A DNA stretch of 64,000 nucleotides from Lancefieldella parvula DSM 20469 (GTDB taxonomy: Bacteria; Actinomycetota; Coriobacteriia; Coriobacteriales; Atopobiaceae). The notes below the pieces were generated by a model. It saw only the letters and a program-made list of their open reading frames with translations, was not told where the DNA came from and ran no database searches. The translations under genes and the position numbers were made by a program. Location: positions 310,001-374,000 of the forward strand of contig NC_013203.1 in the NCBI RefSeq assembly GCF_000024225.1. The letters run 5' to 3'. Below, piece by piece: positions 9,011 to 17,163 of the stretch; position 1 is the first letter of the stretch, and every line of letters begins with the position of its first letter.

Positions 9011-9232
9011 ATGTCACTATATCGTCATCTACATTCTCGTTTGGGATCAGCCCATAAAATTGTACTTGCGGTCTGTACTTTTGTGATGGCAATTGCGCTT
9101 CCAGCTATTGCAAAAGCCGATGTAGTTTCTACGCCAAGAGTTGGCAGATCATCTGTTTTTCTAGTTGCGGCTGCAGTCAGTATTCTTGTAGCAGTAATTG
9201 GCGCTATTTTCATCATATGGCGCAACAGGTAA
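9011..9232 (+). CDS. Small secreted or membrane-anchored protein
   Basis: A 73-residue protein with a typical signal segment (residues 15-37, ending AIAKADV), a short extracellular stretch and a C-terminal membrane helix (about 48-69) followed by WRNR. After processing, only about 35 residues would remain, mostly a membrane anchor. AAGGAGG precedes the ATG at a good distance. It is the first gene of a three-gene membrane cassette and its stop is 4 bp before the MFS start. I do not recognise the family; it may be a small accessory subunit of the transporter. Confidence 0.75.
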   Translation: MSLYRHLHSRLGSAHKIVLAVCTFVMAIALPAIAKADVVSTPRVGRSSVFLVAAAVSILVAVIGAIFIIWRNR

Positions 9233-9236
9233 AACT

Positions 9237-10535
9237 TTGTCAACTCCACAGCAGCTTTTCCCCAAAAAAGAAGTCTCTACTTTTGCATATGCGTTGTGCC
9301 ATTTTGTAGTTGACTTTGCATGTGTATCCACGATGCTCTGCGCAGTAAGCCGAGTGTTGGGGGAATCTGGTCAAGGTTCGCTTGAATTAGCGACGCTCAG
9401 CATTCTGCTCTACGACGTAGTTGCTTTTGCATTCCAGCTACCAGTTGGTATTGCTTTGGATAAGTTAGATAAAAACTCGTTCGCTGCGATGCTTTCATAT
9501 GCGCTGATTGGCGGCGGAGTGTTACTTTCGCTTGTTCCTGTAGCACTTCTTGAGTGGCCGACAGTTCTGTTGCTTGCTGTTGGAAATGCGCTTTTCCACT
9601 GCGCAGGAGGTCTTTGTGTACTCAACATCTCTCAGAAACATGCAGGACCATCGGGAATTTTTATTGCAACGGGTGCAGTAGGAGTATTTTTAGGTACGTT
9701 TAGCGCGCGGTATGGAAGACTTCAAGTTGCGTTTGCGCTGCTCGTCTTACTGTTTTTATGTGCGATTATTACCCAAGTGGTACAAAAGGTTAATAAAAAG
9801 TACTGGAATATACATAACACTCCGCTTGCTATTCCTGAGCTTTCGTCCCGCACTTTGCTTGCAATTGTTTTGCTCTGTTTTGTTGTTGCGCTTAGAAGTT
9901 ATGCTGGTATGGTCATGGCGTTTCCTTGGAAGAGCGAGATGCTTTTGTTGGTTCTGAGCATTCTAGGTGTATTTTCAGGTAAAGCTCTTGGCGGAATGAT
10001 TGCTGACCGTATTGGCTTTAGAACCACGGCGATTTTCTCGCTGATTGCTGCAGCTACTTTATTTATACCTTCATGGGAGATACCTTTTATGGGTCTCTTG
10101 GGTGTATTTTTCTTTAATTTTTCGATGGCAATTACGTTGGCTTCTTTGGCTAATATTTTGTCCAGCGCAAAGGGAACCGCATTTGGTTTAGCCAGTTTCT
10201 CTTTGGCAATAGGTGCATTACCTGCGCTTTTAGGCCTGCGTCTGGAGCATCCTTTGGCGCTTTTTGCAATGAGTTTGGTCTCGGCGTTTGCTTTGGGTGT
10301 GGGTCTGACTTTGGTAAAAGATTCCATAGTCATAGGTCCATTTGGTCACGAACGCTCGGTACAAGTTTTAAATGAAGCACAGGCAGAGCAGGCGTCGCAG
10401 ATCGAACAAGCAACACAGGAGTCACAGGCCACGCAGGCTGCACATGTCACACCAGAAGCTTCAATCGCACAGACTGAGCATATAGCTCCAGACGACGAGT
10501 CTACGAAAACTTTGGGAAACGAGCAGCATGACTAG
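9237..10535 (+). CDS. MFS-type transporter with a hydrophilic C-terminal tail
   Basis: About 432 residues with 10-12 hydrophobic segments and MFS-like loops (GIALDKLDKN, GMIADRIGFR). The last 50 residues are an odd low-complexity Gln/Ala/Thr/Glu-rich cytoplasmic tail. The substrate is unknown. Two starts are possible: TTG 9198 inside the upstream gene with no ribosome site, or TTG 9237 four bases after the upstream stop. I prefer 9237, probably translated by re-initiation. It overlaps the next gene by 8 bp. The tight packing suggests that the three proteins act together. Confidence 0.7.
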   Translation: MSTPQQLFPKKEVSTFAYALCHFVVDFACVSTMLCAVSRVLGESGQGSLELATLSILLYDVVAFAFQLPVGIALDKLDKNSFAAMLSYALIGGGVLLSLVPVALLEWPTVLLLAVGNALFHCAGGLCVLNISQKHAGPSGIFIATGAVGVFLGTFSARYGRLQVAFALLVLLFLCAIITQVVQKVNKKYWNIHNTPLAIPELSSRTLLAIVLLCFVVALRSYAGMVMAFPWKSEMLLLVLSILGVFSGKALGGMIADRIGFRTTAIFSLIAAATLFIPSWEIPFMGLLGVFFFNFSMAITLASLANILSSAKGTAFGLASFSLAIGALPALLGLRLEHPLALFAMSLVSAFALGVGLTLVKDSIVIGPFGHERSVQVLNEAQAEQASQIEQATQESQATQAAHVTPEASIAQTEHIAPDDESTKTLGNEQHD

Positions 10536-10905
10536 CTGGATGTTTTTCTCGTCGTATTTTATTTCGACGATTCAAACATTTCTGTTTTGTCTGATTCTTA
10601 CTATTTTTGTTGAGCTTGTTGTTGCCTATCTGATTGGTATTAAAAATAAACAGGCGCTCTTGATTATTGTTGCAGCTCAAGTATTTACTAATCCAATTGC
10701 CGTTTTTATAACAAGTGCATGTATGGAGTGGACTACTGATAGTGCGCAGTATTTTGCCTGTGTTATAGTCGTTGAGCTGGTAGTCATTGCCGTTGAAGGT
10801 TTAATTTACAAGTTTAAAGGAGTGAGTAGCGCTCCGTGGAAACTGTCAATTTTATGCAATCTTGCGTCGGTATCTTTAGGTATTCTCATTCAAGTATTTA
10901 TATAA
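10528..10905 (+). CDS. Four-helix integral membrane protein
   Basis: A 125-residue hydrophobic protein with about four membrane segments. Conserved-looking features are FVELVVAYLIG and the NPIAVFI loop in the middle. I do not recognise a named family. It overlaps the MFS gene by 8 bp and ends just before a hairpin built from two inverted copies of the GAGAAACCC motif. As third gene of the cassette it may be an accessory membrane subunit. Confidence 0.72.
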   Translation: MTSWMFFSSYFISTIQTFLFCLILTIFVELVVAYLIGIKNKQALLIIVAAQVFTNPIAVFITSACMEWTTDSAQYFACVIVVELVVIAVEGLIYKFKGVSSAPWKLSILCNLASVSLGILIQVFI

Positions 10906-10912
10906 AAATTTA

Positions 10913-10947
10913 GCGAGAAACCCTTTGAGTAGGAGGGGTTTCTCTCC
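10913..10947. terminator. Hairpin made of two inverted GAGAAACCC motif copies
   Basis: GAGAAACCC (10915-10923) pairs with GGGTTTCTC (10936-10944) over nine bases with a 12-nt loop. The left arm extends to the full GCGAGAAACCC motif. Read on the minus strand, the stem is followed by an AT-rich ATTTTTATA run. It sits between the convergent membrane cassette and the Mn operon, so it could terminate both. Confidence 0.65.
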
Positions 10948-10975
10948 AAATATGGGTGATATATAAGATGAAGCT

Positions 10976-11116
10976 TTAATGAACGATTGCGATAAGAAGA
11001 GCTCCCACCATAAGACCAATGGACGTTCTGAGTGCTGCTGTAGCTTGTCTGTGTAAGAGCTTTTGCGCACGAGATGCGCGAGTAAGCTTGGCTTGTGAGG
11101 TGTTGAGTGTGTGCAT
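10976..11116 (-). CDS. 46-residue putative membrane miniprotein downstream of the Mn transporter
   Basis: This short reading frame has a strong AAGGAGG four bases before its ATG at 11116 and ends TAA at 10976. The protein has a basic Arg/Lys/Gln-rich first half (ASRAQKLLHRQ) and a C-terminal hydrophobic segment (SIGLMVGALLIAIV). It begins 13 bp after the permease gene in the same direction. A second copy of the operon's operator-promoter lies just upstream (11142-11177), inside the end of the permease gene. By analogy only, E. coli MntS is a 42-residue Mn-repressed protein affecting Mn homeostasis; no sequence relation is claimed. Family unknown. Confidence 0.65.
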   Translation of the reverse strand: MHTLNTSQAKLTRASRAQKLLHRQATAALRTSIGLMVGALLIAIVH

Positions 11117-11129
11117 TGGTCCTCCTTTC

Positions 11130-11966
11130 TTAGTTCTTGTTTAGTATATGCCCAAAAGTAAGTCTAGGTAAACTTTTAAGTATAAAAATGATACAGAAAA
11201 TCACACCAAGGGTGAGTCCAATCATGCCTCCAGAAGAGGCATCTAAGTAATAACTGCCAGTTATTCCAATCAAAATGCTGAGTGTGGCAATAAGTGGAGA
11301 AATCCAGAGCATATGCTTCATTTGGTTAGTGAGGAGTCTTGCGCAGGCGCCCGGAACAATAAGGAGTGAAACGGACAAAATAACACCAACTGCTTGGAGG
11401 GATATGACAATTGCTAAGGCTAGGGCAACAAGTAAGAATGAGGTGAGTGTTTTGATGGAGAGACCGATTGCTTGAACCTGTGTTTGATCAAATGAAAGCA
11501 AGGTCAGATCCTTGTTTTTAAGTATGAGTAGGATTGCAATAGGAAGGCCAATGCAAAGAACTTGCAGCATGTCGGGCGTGGTGACACCCAAAAGATTTCC
11601 AAACAGTATGTGTGACAGGTTAATTTGGCTTGGAACTTTTGATATGAGAACTGTTCCTAGCGCAAAAAACGTTGTAAATACGATACCGATTGCTGTATCA
11701 GCACGTACAATTTGACTCTTTTTAACCTGTCCGACCAACACCACGGTAATAAGGGCAAACACTAGCGCTCCCACCAGATAGGGAAACCCGAGTAAATGGG
11801 CAATAACTACGCCTGGAAGAATAGAGTGGGAGATAGCATCGCCCATGAGCGACCAACCCATGTGGGTAATCCAGCAACTCAAAAGTCCGCAGACTATTGC
11901 AGTTGCAATACCAGTGATGAGGGCTCGCTGCATGAATGCATATTGGAGAATATCAACCTCAGGCAT
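11130..11966 (-). CDS. mntB: Manganese-type ABC transporter permease (ABC-3 family)
   Basis: About 278 residues with eight or nine hydrophobic segments of the ZnuB/MntB/PsaC permease family. WSLMGDAISHSILPGVV is the characteristic early loop, and QAVGVILSVSLLIVPGA lies in the second half. Start at 11966 is supported by GGAGG six bases upstream and overlaps the end of the ATPase gene by 8 bp. It should form the membrane channel for the ATPase and the lipoprotein encoded before it. Manganese is preferred because of the binding-protein ligands; iron or zinc is possible. Confidence 0.87.
   Translation of the reverse strand: MPEVDILQYAFMQRALITGIATAIVCGLLSCWITHMGWSLMGDAISHSILPGVVIAHLLGFPYLVGALVFALITVVLVGQVKKSQIVRADTAIGIVFTTFFALGTVLISKVPSQINLSHILFGNLLGVTTPDMLQVLCIGLPIAILLILKNKDLTLLSFDQTQVQAIGLSIKTLTSFLLVALALAIVISLQAVGVILSVSLLIVPGACARLLTNQMKHMLWISPLIATLSILIGITGSYYLDASSGGMIGLTLGVIFCIIFILKSLPRLTFGHILNKN
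11142..11177 (-). promoter_or_regulatory. Second copy of the Mn-operon operator-promoter
   Basis: It aligns without gaps to 13841-13876: TAGTATAT, four bases, AAAAGT, a 12-base centre, ACTTTT. On the minus strand it offers -10 TATACT, 26 bp before the ATG of the 46-residue gene, with a weak -35 about 17-18 bp further up. It lies inside the 3' end of the permease gene. Confidence 0.55.
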
Positions 11967-12711
11967 GGAGTACCTCCTCAATATGGGTGTCCTCAGAAAT
12001 TCCGAGGTTCTGTAGGAGCGCGTCTCCGGAAAGAATTTCTTTTGAAGGTCCCTGCGCGGTGATAGTCCTGTTGATGACCAGGCAAAGCGGGAATTTTTGC
12101 TGAGCTAAGTTAATGTCGTGAATTGAAACGAGCAATGTTTTGCCTTCTTTACTGAGATTATTGAGCTGTTCAGTGATGATGGCTTCAGAACGAGCGTCTA
12201 CTCCTGCAAACGGTTCATCGAGAAACACCAGTTCAGCGGCTTGTGCGATTCCGCGTGCCACAAACACGCGCTTTCTTTGTCCACCAGAAAGCTGGGCAAG
12301 CGGACAATTCATAAGGTCGGCCAGGTTAACGCGTTCTAGTGCTTGAGCAACCAGCTCCTTGTCCTGGGCGGAAGCTATGCGCATCCAACCTTGATGAACA
12401 TATCTACCCTGCATGACAACGTCTTTTACGAGCAGGGGAAAGGTCGCATCAATTGCTTCCGTTTGAGGAACGTAGCTGACTTTGCCCAGCTTACGTGCTT
12501 GTGAAAGAGTCTGATTGCCCCAGGTGATGGAGCCCTCGCATGCGATGGTATCCATCAGCGCTTTGAAGAGCGTAGACTTACCGGCACCGTTGACGCCTAC
12601 AAGTGCGCATAGATCTCCTGTTGAGAGGGAGAAATTCACGTCATGAATGATGGGTTTCTCGCGGTCTTTTTTCTCGTACCAGGCGCAAAGTTGTGAAACG
12701 CAAAGATTCAT
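11959..12711 (-). CDS. mntA: Manganese-type ABC transporter ATP-binding protein
   Basis: A 250-residue ATPase with Walker A GVNGAGKST near residue 42, signature LSGGQRKRVFVARG, Walker B LVFLDEPFAGVD and the switch His in VSIHDIN. It powers metal import through the adjacent ABC-3 permease. Start chosen at 12711 (MNLCVSQL), 7 bp after the stop of the lipoprotein gene, with GGGAAGG upstream. A longer reading from 12816 would run back through the upstream gene. Its coding region contains one GCGAGAAACCC motif (12652-12662). Confidence 0.88.
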   Translation of the reverse strand: MNLCVSQLCAWYEKKDREKPIIHDVNFSLSTGDLCALVGVNGAGKSTLFKALMDTIACEGSITWGNQTLSQARKLGKVSYVPQTEAIDATFPLLVKDVVMQGRYVHQGWMRIASAQDKELVAQALERVNLADLMNCPLAQLSGGQRKRVFVARGIAQAAELVFLDEPFAGVDARSEAIITEQLNNLSKEGKTLLVSIHDINLAQQKFPLCLVINRTITAQGPSKEILSGDALLQNLGISEDTHIEEVLHA

Positions 12712-12718
12712 TGAGCAA

Positions 12719-13759
12719 TTACCTTCCCATGAGGCCAGATACGATTGCGTCTGCATCGTGTTGAAGCAGATCAAGATAAGTGGGAACGGGACCGCCGGCT
12801 TCCGAAAGAGAGTCAACGTACAAGATGTTTTTCTCGTCAGTTTTGAGGGTTGCGCCTGTCTCGTCAGCTACCTGCTGCATTGCCTTGGGGTTTACCGTGG
12901 ATTCACAGAATACCGCAGGAATTTGCTGTGATTTTACAGCTTCAACGACCTTGGCAATCTGCTGTGGAGTACCTTCATCAGCGGCGTTAACTGCCCAGAG
13001 GTAGAGCTCCTTCATGGTGGTGTCGCGACATAGATATGAGAACGCACCCTCGCAAGTCACAAGCGTGCGCTGGTTTTCCGGTAGGGCACTGAGCTCTTCG
13101 ATTAGTCGAGAAGAGATGCTGTCGAGTTCTTTTTTGTATGCGTTGCCGTTGGCTTCAAAGTCCTTGGCATGGTCAGGAACAAGGCTGCTTAGCGCGCGGA
13201 CGATATTCTCGACATAGATCTTGCCGTTTTCAGGCGACATCCACGCATGTGGATTGGCCTGACCCTGGAAATCGCCCTCGGCAATAGGAATCGCGGTAAT
13301 ACCCTCACTGAGGTCAGCACGTTGGGCAGGTGATTCGTCGACAAAGCGCTCAAACCAACGCTCAAGCCCCAAGCCATTGTTGAGGATAAGCTGGGCTTTC
13401 TGCGCTCGCTTGAGGTCGTCGGGAGTGGGCTCGTAGTCATGAATTTCAGCGCCAGCCTTTGTGATGGATTCTACCTGGCAGAACTCGCCTGCTACGCGAG
13501 AAGCCATGTCTTGGATGACGGTGAAGGTAGTCAAGACAAGGGGAGCCGATGAGTTCTGGTTTGATGTAGAGCCTGAATTGGTTGCAGAATTGCGTTGCCC
13601 GCAAGCAGAGAGCGAAGCGATGGCAATTGTGGAACTTGCGACGATTAGAGACAACGCTGATCTGCGGGTTAGGAGAGGGTTACGGTGAGCGTGTGGCTGC
13701 AGGTTTGTATGCGGGCGCAGATTTGCAGCTGTTGAGTGATGTGTGCAGTGATGTTTCAT
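12719..13759 (-). CDS. Manganese-binding lipoprotein of an ABC transporter (cluster A-I)
   Basis: 346 residues. A long His-rich N-terminus precedes a signal segment and lipobox LSAC with Cys53. The metal ligands follow the PsaA/MntC pattern His, His, Glu, Asp: IHDYEPTP, NPHAWMSPENG, CEGAFSYL and YVDSL. The Glu in CEGAFSYL, where ZnuA proteins usually have His, argues for manganese. The following DEGTPQQI also matches PsaA-like proteins. It is the first gene of the operon; a palindromic operator overlapping a good promoter lies 80-115 bp upstream. The His-rich leader before the signal peptide is unusual and an internal start is possible. Confidence 0.87.
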   Translation of the reverse strand: MKHHCTHHSTAANLRPHTNLQPHAHRNPLLTRRSALSLIVASSTIAIASLSACGQRNSATNSGSTSNQNSSAPLVLTTFTVIQDMASRVAGEFCQVESITKAGAEIHDYEPTPDDLKRAQKAQLILNNGLGLERWFERFVDESPAQRADLSEGITAIPIAEGDFQGQANPHAWMSPENGKIYVENIVRALSSLVPDHAKDFEANGNAYKKELDSISSRLIEELSALPENQRTLVTCEGAFSYLCRDTTMKELYLWAVNAADEGTPQQIAKVVEAVKSQQIPAVFCESTVNPKAMQQVADETGATLKTDEKNILYVDSLSEAGGPVPTYLDLLQHDADAIVSGLMGR

Positions 13760-13840
13760 GGTAACTTCCTTCGTAGAGATTAGAGCTGGTAGTCGCGAAA
13801 TTGGGAACGTGGGACTAGGAGCTCAACGGGTTTCTTGCTA

Positions 13841-13876
13841 TAGTATATTCCTAAAAGTTAGCTATGTCTAACTTTT
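13841..13876 (-). promoter_or_regulatory. Promoter with DtxR/MntR-like palindrome for the Mn operon
   Basis: On the minus strand, -35 TAGACA (13865-13870) and -10 TATACT (13842-13847) are 17 bp apart. The -35 is embedded in the perfect inverted repeat AAAAGTTAG-N6-CTAACTTTT (13853-13876). TTAG/CTAA half-sites are typical of DtxR/MntR-family operators. Repression by metal-loaded regulator is the likely logic. The rest of the gap to 14103 shows only AT-rich sequence and the ribosome site of the next gene. Confidence 0.7.
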
Positions 13877-14103
13877 AATAAATAAGATTCTATTTAGAGG
13901 TGATTTGAGGACAAAAATTTGAAAGATTGAGCATGAATTTTAATGTGTCATTTGTGTCACATTTTAAGCAATTTACTTTCTTTTACTTAATTAACCATAG
14001 GATTTGTCTCTCAAAAATAATTTTTTTGTAGAAAATTATGTGAATATAGCTAAAATTTATTTTGTTCCCTAATGGTTTTGCTCGTGAGTAATAAGGAGAG
14101 AGC

Positions 14104-14856
14104 ATGACGTTCGATTTTACAGGCAAATTGGTTCTGGTTACAGGCGGAAGCGCTGGCATTGGCGCTGAAATCTCCAAGGGTATTGTTGCTGGAGGTGGAC
14201 ATGTAATCGTTTGCTCTCGCCATGAGGACACTGGCCGTAAGTTTGTTGAAGAACTTGGCGAGGGTAACTATTTCTACCCAATGGACATTTCAGATGCAGA
14301 GGGTGTTAAGAAGACTGTTGCTCAGATTCTTGAGGAGCGCGGAGACGTTAACGTTCTTATCAACTGTGCTGGTCGCATCAGCTCCGTTCCTTTTGCTGAG
14401 GTAGATGACGAGGAGTGGAATAAGACCATCAACACCAATCTCACTGGTACTTACAACGTGACTCACGCTCTCTGGCAGCACTTCATTAAGCGTGGCGGCG
14501 CACGTATCGTCAATGTTTCTTCCGTTGCCGGCAAAATTGGTGGCGGCCTCCTTGGTACCGTTGCGTACGCATCTTCCAAGGCTGGCATGAATGGCTTTAC
14601 CAAGGCTATTGCTAAAGAGGGTGGCAAGTACGGCATTTCTTGTAATGCTGTTTGCCCATCTTTTACCATTACAGATATGACCACTGCACTTTCCAATGAT
14701 GAGGAGAAGTACAAGAAGGTTGTAGGTATTATTCCTCTTGGTCGTCCTGCTCAGGCATCTGAGCCTGCACAGATGGTACTGTTCTTTGCTTCTGATGCTG
14801 CTAGCTTTGTCAACGGTGAGGTTGGCGACTGCGACGGCGGCATTGTTATGGACTAG
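14104..14856 (+). CDS. Short-chain dehydrogenase/reductase, probable sugar-acid oxidoreductase
   Basis: A 250-residue classical SDR. The cofactor motif VTGGSAGIG is at residues 13-21, NCAG near 90, catalytic Ser in VNVSSVAG near 140 and YASSK near 155. Loss of acidic residues after the second strand and the presence of CSRHE may favour NADP(H). It lies 10 bp before a KdgT-type 2-keto-3-deoxygluconate permease, so a KduD- or gluconate-dehydrogenase-like role in hexuronate or keto-sugar-acid metabolism is likely. This is an inference from context. AAGGAGAG precedes the start. The nearby AraC gene at 15982-16791 may regulate the pair. Confidence 0.85.
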   Translation: MTFDFTGKLVLVTGGSAGIGAEISKGIVAGGGHVIVCSRHEDTGRKFVEELGEGNYFYPMDISDAEGVKKTVAQILEERGDVNVLINCAGRISSVPFAEVDDEEWNKTINTNLTGTYNVTHALWQHFIKRGGARIVNVSSVAGKIGGGLLGTVAYASSKAGMNGFTKAIAKEGGKYGISCNAVCPSFTITDMTTALSNDEEKYKKVVGIIPLGRPAQASEPAQMVLFFASDAASFVNGEVGDCDGGIVMD

Positions 14857-14866
14857 GTGATTGTTG

Positions 14867-15862
14867 ATGGCTACAAAAGATCCAATTTCTATTCAGCACC
14901 CATTTAAGGCATTGGGTCGTATTCCAGGTGCAAATATCCTGATACCATTGCTGCTTGGTGTTTTCATGAACACATTTTTCCCAGAGGTATTTCCAACGCT
15001 TGGTAGCTTTACTGCAGCTATGACCGTCAAGGGTACTGCTGCTCTGGTTGGTGCTTTCATGCTGTGTGTTGGTGCAACCATTTCGTTCAAAAGCGCTCCA
15101 AAGGCTGCACTTCGTGGTGCAATCATCATCACCTCTAAGGTTGTGTTCTGCGTTGCTCTGGGTCTTGCTGTTTTGTTCTTCCTGAACGACAACCTGCTTG
15201 GTCTTTCATCTATGGTTATCCTTGCTGCTTGCTCTGGTGCAAACAACTCTATGTATGCAGGTCTGATGGCTGATTACGGTAACGAGTACGAGCAGGGCGC
15301 AGTTGCAATTACCACACTGGTTGTTGGTCCTCCAGTTACTATGCTTGCTCTTGGCGCAACTGGCCAGTCTCCAATTAACTGGTCTTTGCTTGGTGCAGTT
15401 CTTCCAATTATCTTAGGTATTTTGCTTGGCAACTTCTTCCCATCTATGAAGAAGATGCTGACTAACGCTCTGCCAGCAATTATTGTTATGACCTTCTTTG
15501 CAATGGGTACTACCATGAAATTTGATTCTCTAATCATGGCTGGTCCTGCAGGTATTCTGCTTGGCGTTATATGCTCTGTCTGCGGTGGCTTTATTAACTA
15601 CTTTGTTGATCGTGCAACTGGCGGATCTGGTATTGCTGGTGTTGCAATTTCTTCCTGCGCAGGGGCAAACGCACTTACACCTGCTGCTATGGCAGAGGCT
15701 AATCCAGCTCTGTACGGTGGAGCTGCTCTTGCTACCGCAAATGCACAGGTCGCAGCTGCAGTTATCGTAACTGCAATCTTGACTCCTTTGATTACTGGTT
15801 ATGTCGCTGAGCATTTTGCTAAAAAGGACAACACCTCAGAGGAAGTTGTTGAAGCTGCTTAA
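14867..15862 (+). CDS. kdgT: KdgT-type 2-keto-3-deoxygluconate permease
   Basis: About 331 residues with ten hydrophobic segments, covering the full KdgT family. Recognisable blocks are IPGANILIPLLLGVFMNTF, GTAALVGAFMLCVGATISF, AACSGANNSMYAGLMADYG and SSCAGANALTPAAMAEA. This family imports 2-keto-3-deoxygluconate by proton symport. Start ATG 14867 is preferred over TTG 14861 because AGGTGA ends at 14860. It is coupled to the SDR gene and ends with a strong terminator. The substrate is inferred from family and could be a related keto-acid. Confidence 0.88.
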   Translation: MATKDPISIQHPFKALGRIPGANILIPLLLGVFMNTFFPEVFPTLGSFTAAMTVKGTAALVGAFMLCVGATISFKSAPKAALRGAIIITSKVVFCVALGLAVLFFLNDNLLGLSSMVILAACSGANNSMYAGLMADYGNEYEQGAVAITTLVVGPPVTMLALGATGQSPINWSLLGAVLPIILGILLGNFFPSMKKMLTNALPAIIVMTFFAMGTTMKFDSLIMAGPAGILLGVICSVCGGFINYFVDRATGGSGIAGVAISSCAGANALTPAAMAEANPALYGGAALATANAQVAAAVIVTAILTPLITGYVAEHFAKKDNTSEEVVEAA

Positions 15863-15886
15863 CAAGTTTCACAAATCTAAGCGTAA

Positions 15887-15917
15887 AATCCCAACACCTA
15901 AAGGTGCTGGGATTTTT
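15887..15917 (+). terminator. Rho-independent terminator after kdgT
   Basis: Stem AATCCCAACACCT / AGGTGCTGGGATT has one mismatch, a 2-nt loop and a T-run (TTTTTTG). Confidence 0.85.
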
Positions 15918-15981
15918 TGTTGCTTGAATAGTTAATTTTGTAACTCAAAAGCTTGTTATTAGTTTTTATTACAAGTAATAA

Positions 15982-16791
15982 CTACTTAATCAGAATATTT
16001 CCTTCATAGCGGTCATGAACATCCTGAGGTGTAACGCCCATGTGTTTCTTGTACAGTCTGCTGAAGTAGAACGGATCGTTGTAACCAACTGCCTCGGAAG
16101 TCTCTCGTACAGAAAGACCAGACTGAAGTAGCTGTTTAGCATGATCAAGACGCTTTGCAATGATGAACGTCATTGGGCGAACGCCAAATGTTTGGACAAA
16201 ATTGTTAGAGAAGCGCTGAGTACTCATTCCGCAGCGTTTGGCTAAGTCGGGAATGGTAATTGGATTTGCAAAGTGGAGTTCGATATATGTGCGAGCGTCG
16301 GCCATACTCTCCTGGACTTTTTGGCTGTTGGTAAGCAGAAACATTGATTTGATAAGCTCGGTGCCATTGACAATCTGCGCAACACGATTGTCCAGTGATG
16401 GGGTGGTATTAAGTTTTTCTAGGTCAAGTGTCTTATTAAGAATGCGATCAAACCCTTGAGGATCGAATGCATATGCATTGAAGATTGGACTAGTGACATC
16501 GTCCTGCACGCCGTCATAATAGATATTTACGTGGTCAAAAGAACGCCCGTAAAGTGTGCGATAAGAAACGGTCTGACCTGCGGGAGCGTGTACAACGGTG
16601 GTTCCTTCGCAGATAAACTCTTCGCCGCCAATAGTAATTTCAGCTGCTCCAAAAATAGGAATGATGAAAACAGAATGGGCAAGCGAAAAAGTAACTTGGG
16701 AGTCAGCAATCTTCTGCTGACGGTTTATTGAAAACACACTATACGTCTGCCGCGAATAGGTCTTTTTTAGTTCTTGCAGATTAGCCTGCAT
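15982..16791 (-). CDS. AraC-family transcriptional regulator
   Basis: 269 residues. An N-terminal cupin-like sensor (IPIFGAAEITIGGEEF, about 43-100) is followed by a double-helix-turn-helix at the C-terminus (TIPDLAKRCGMSTQRF and VRETSEAVGYNDPFYFSRLYKKHMG). The architecture is that of sugar-responsive AraC regulators. It is convergent to the SDR-kdgT pair, and control of that pair is plausible but unproven. GAGGAG precedes the ATG at 16791. No clear direct-repeat operator was identified in the 372-bp divergent gap upstream (16792-17163), which is AT-rich and holds nothing else I recognise. Confidence 0.87.
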   Translation of the reverse strand: MQANLQELKKTYSRQTYSVFSINRQQKIADSQVTFSLAHSVFIIPIFGAAEITIGGEEFICEGTTVVHAPAGQTVSYRTLYGRSFDHVNIYYDGVQDDVTSPIFNAYAFDPQGFDRILNKTLDLEKLNTTPSLDNRVAQIVNGTELIKSMFLLTNSQKVQESMADARTYIELHFANPITIPDLAKRCGMSTQRFSNNFVQTFGVRPMTFIIAKRLDHAKQLLQSGLSVRETSEAVGYNDPFYFSRLYKKHMGVTPQDVHDRYEGNILIK

Positions 16792-17163
16792 AGAATCTCC
16801 TCATTTCACAAGCGTCCTACCATACTGAATATAAAAAATGACATGGAGAGTATTTTAGTCAGCAGAGCAGCGATTGCAACCCAAAATAAAAGAAAAAATA
16901 CCATTTCAGGGGTTAATTTTTGATTAACGAAAAAGACAATTGGCTACGTACTTTTTATGAAATGATTCAAAAAAGAGCAATTTATGTCTAAATTTTATCC
17001 ATTCAGTTTAAAGATTTTATCTGTTGTCTATTTGCTTTAAACTGCCGATAAATAGTGTTTTTGATACCATAACTAACTATGCACAAAATGGGTACTACAG
17101 GTTTCTTTAGTTTGTTATGAATTCTGTTGGCTTTTGCAGAGATTTCTCGTAGAAAGTTTGTAT

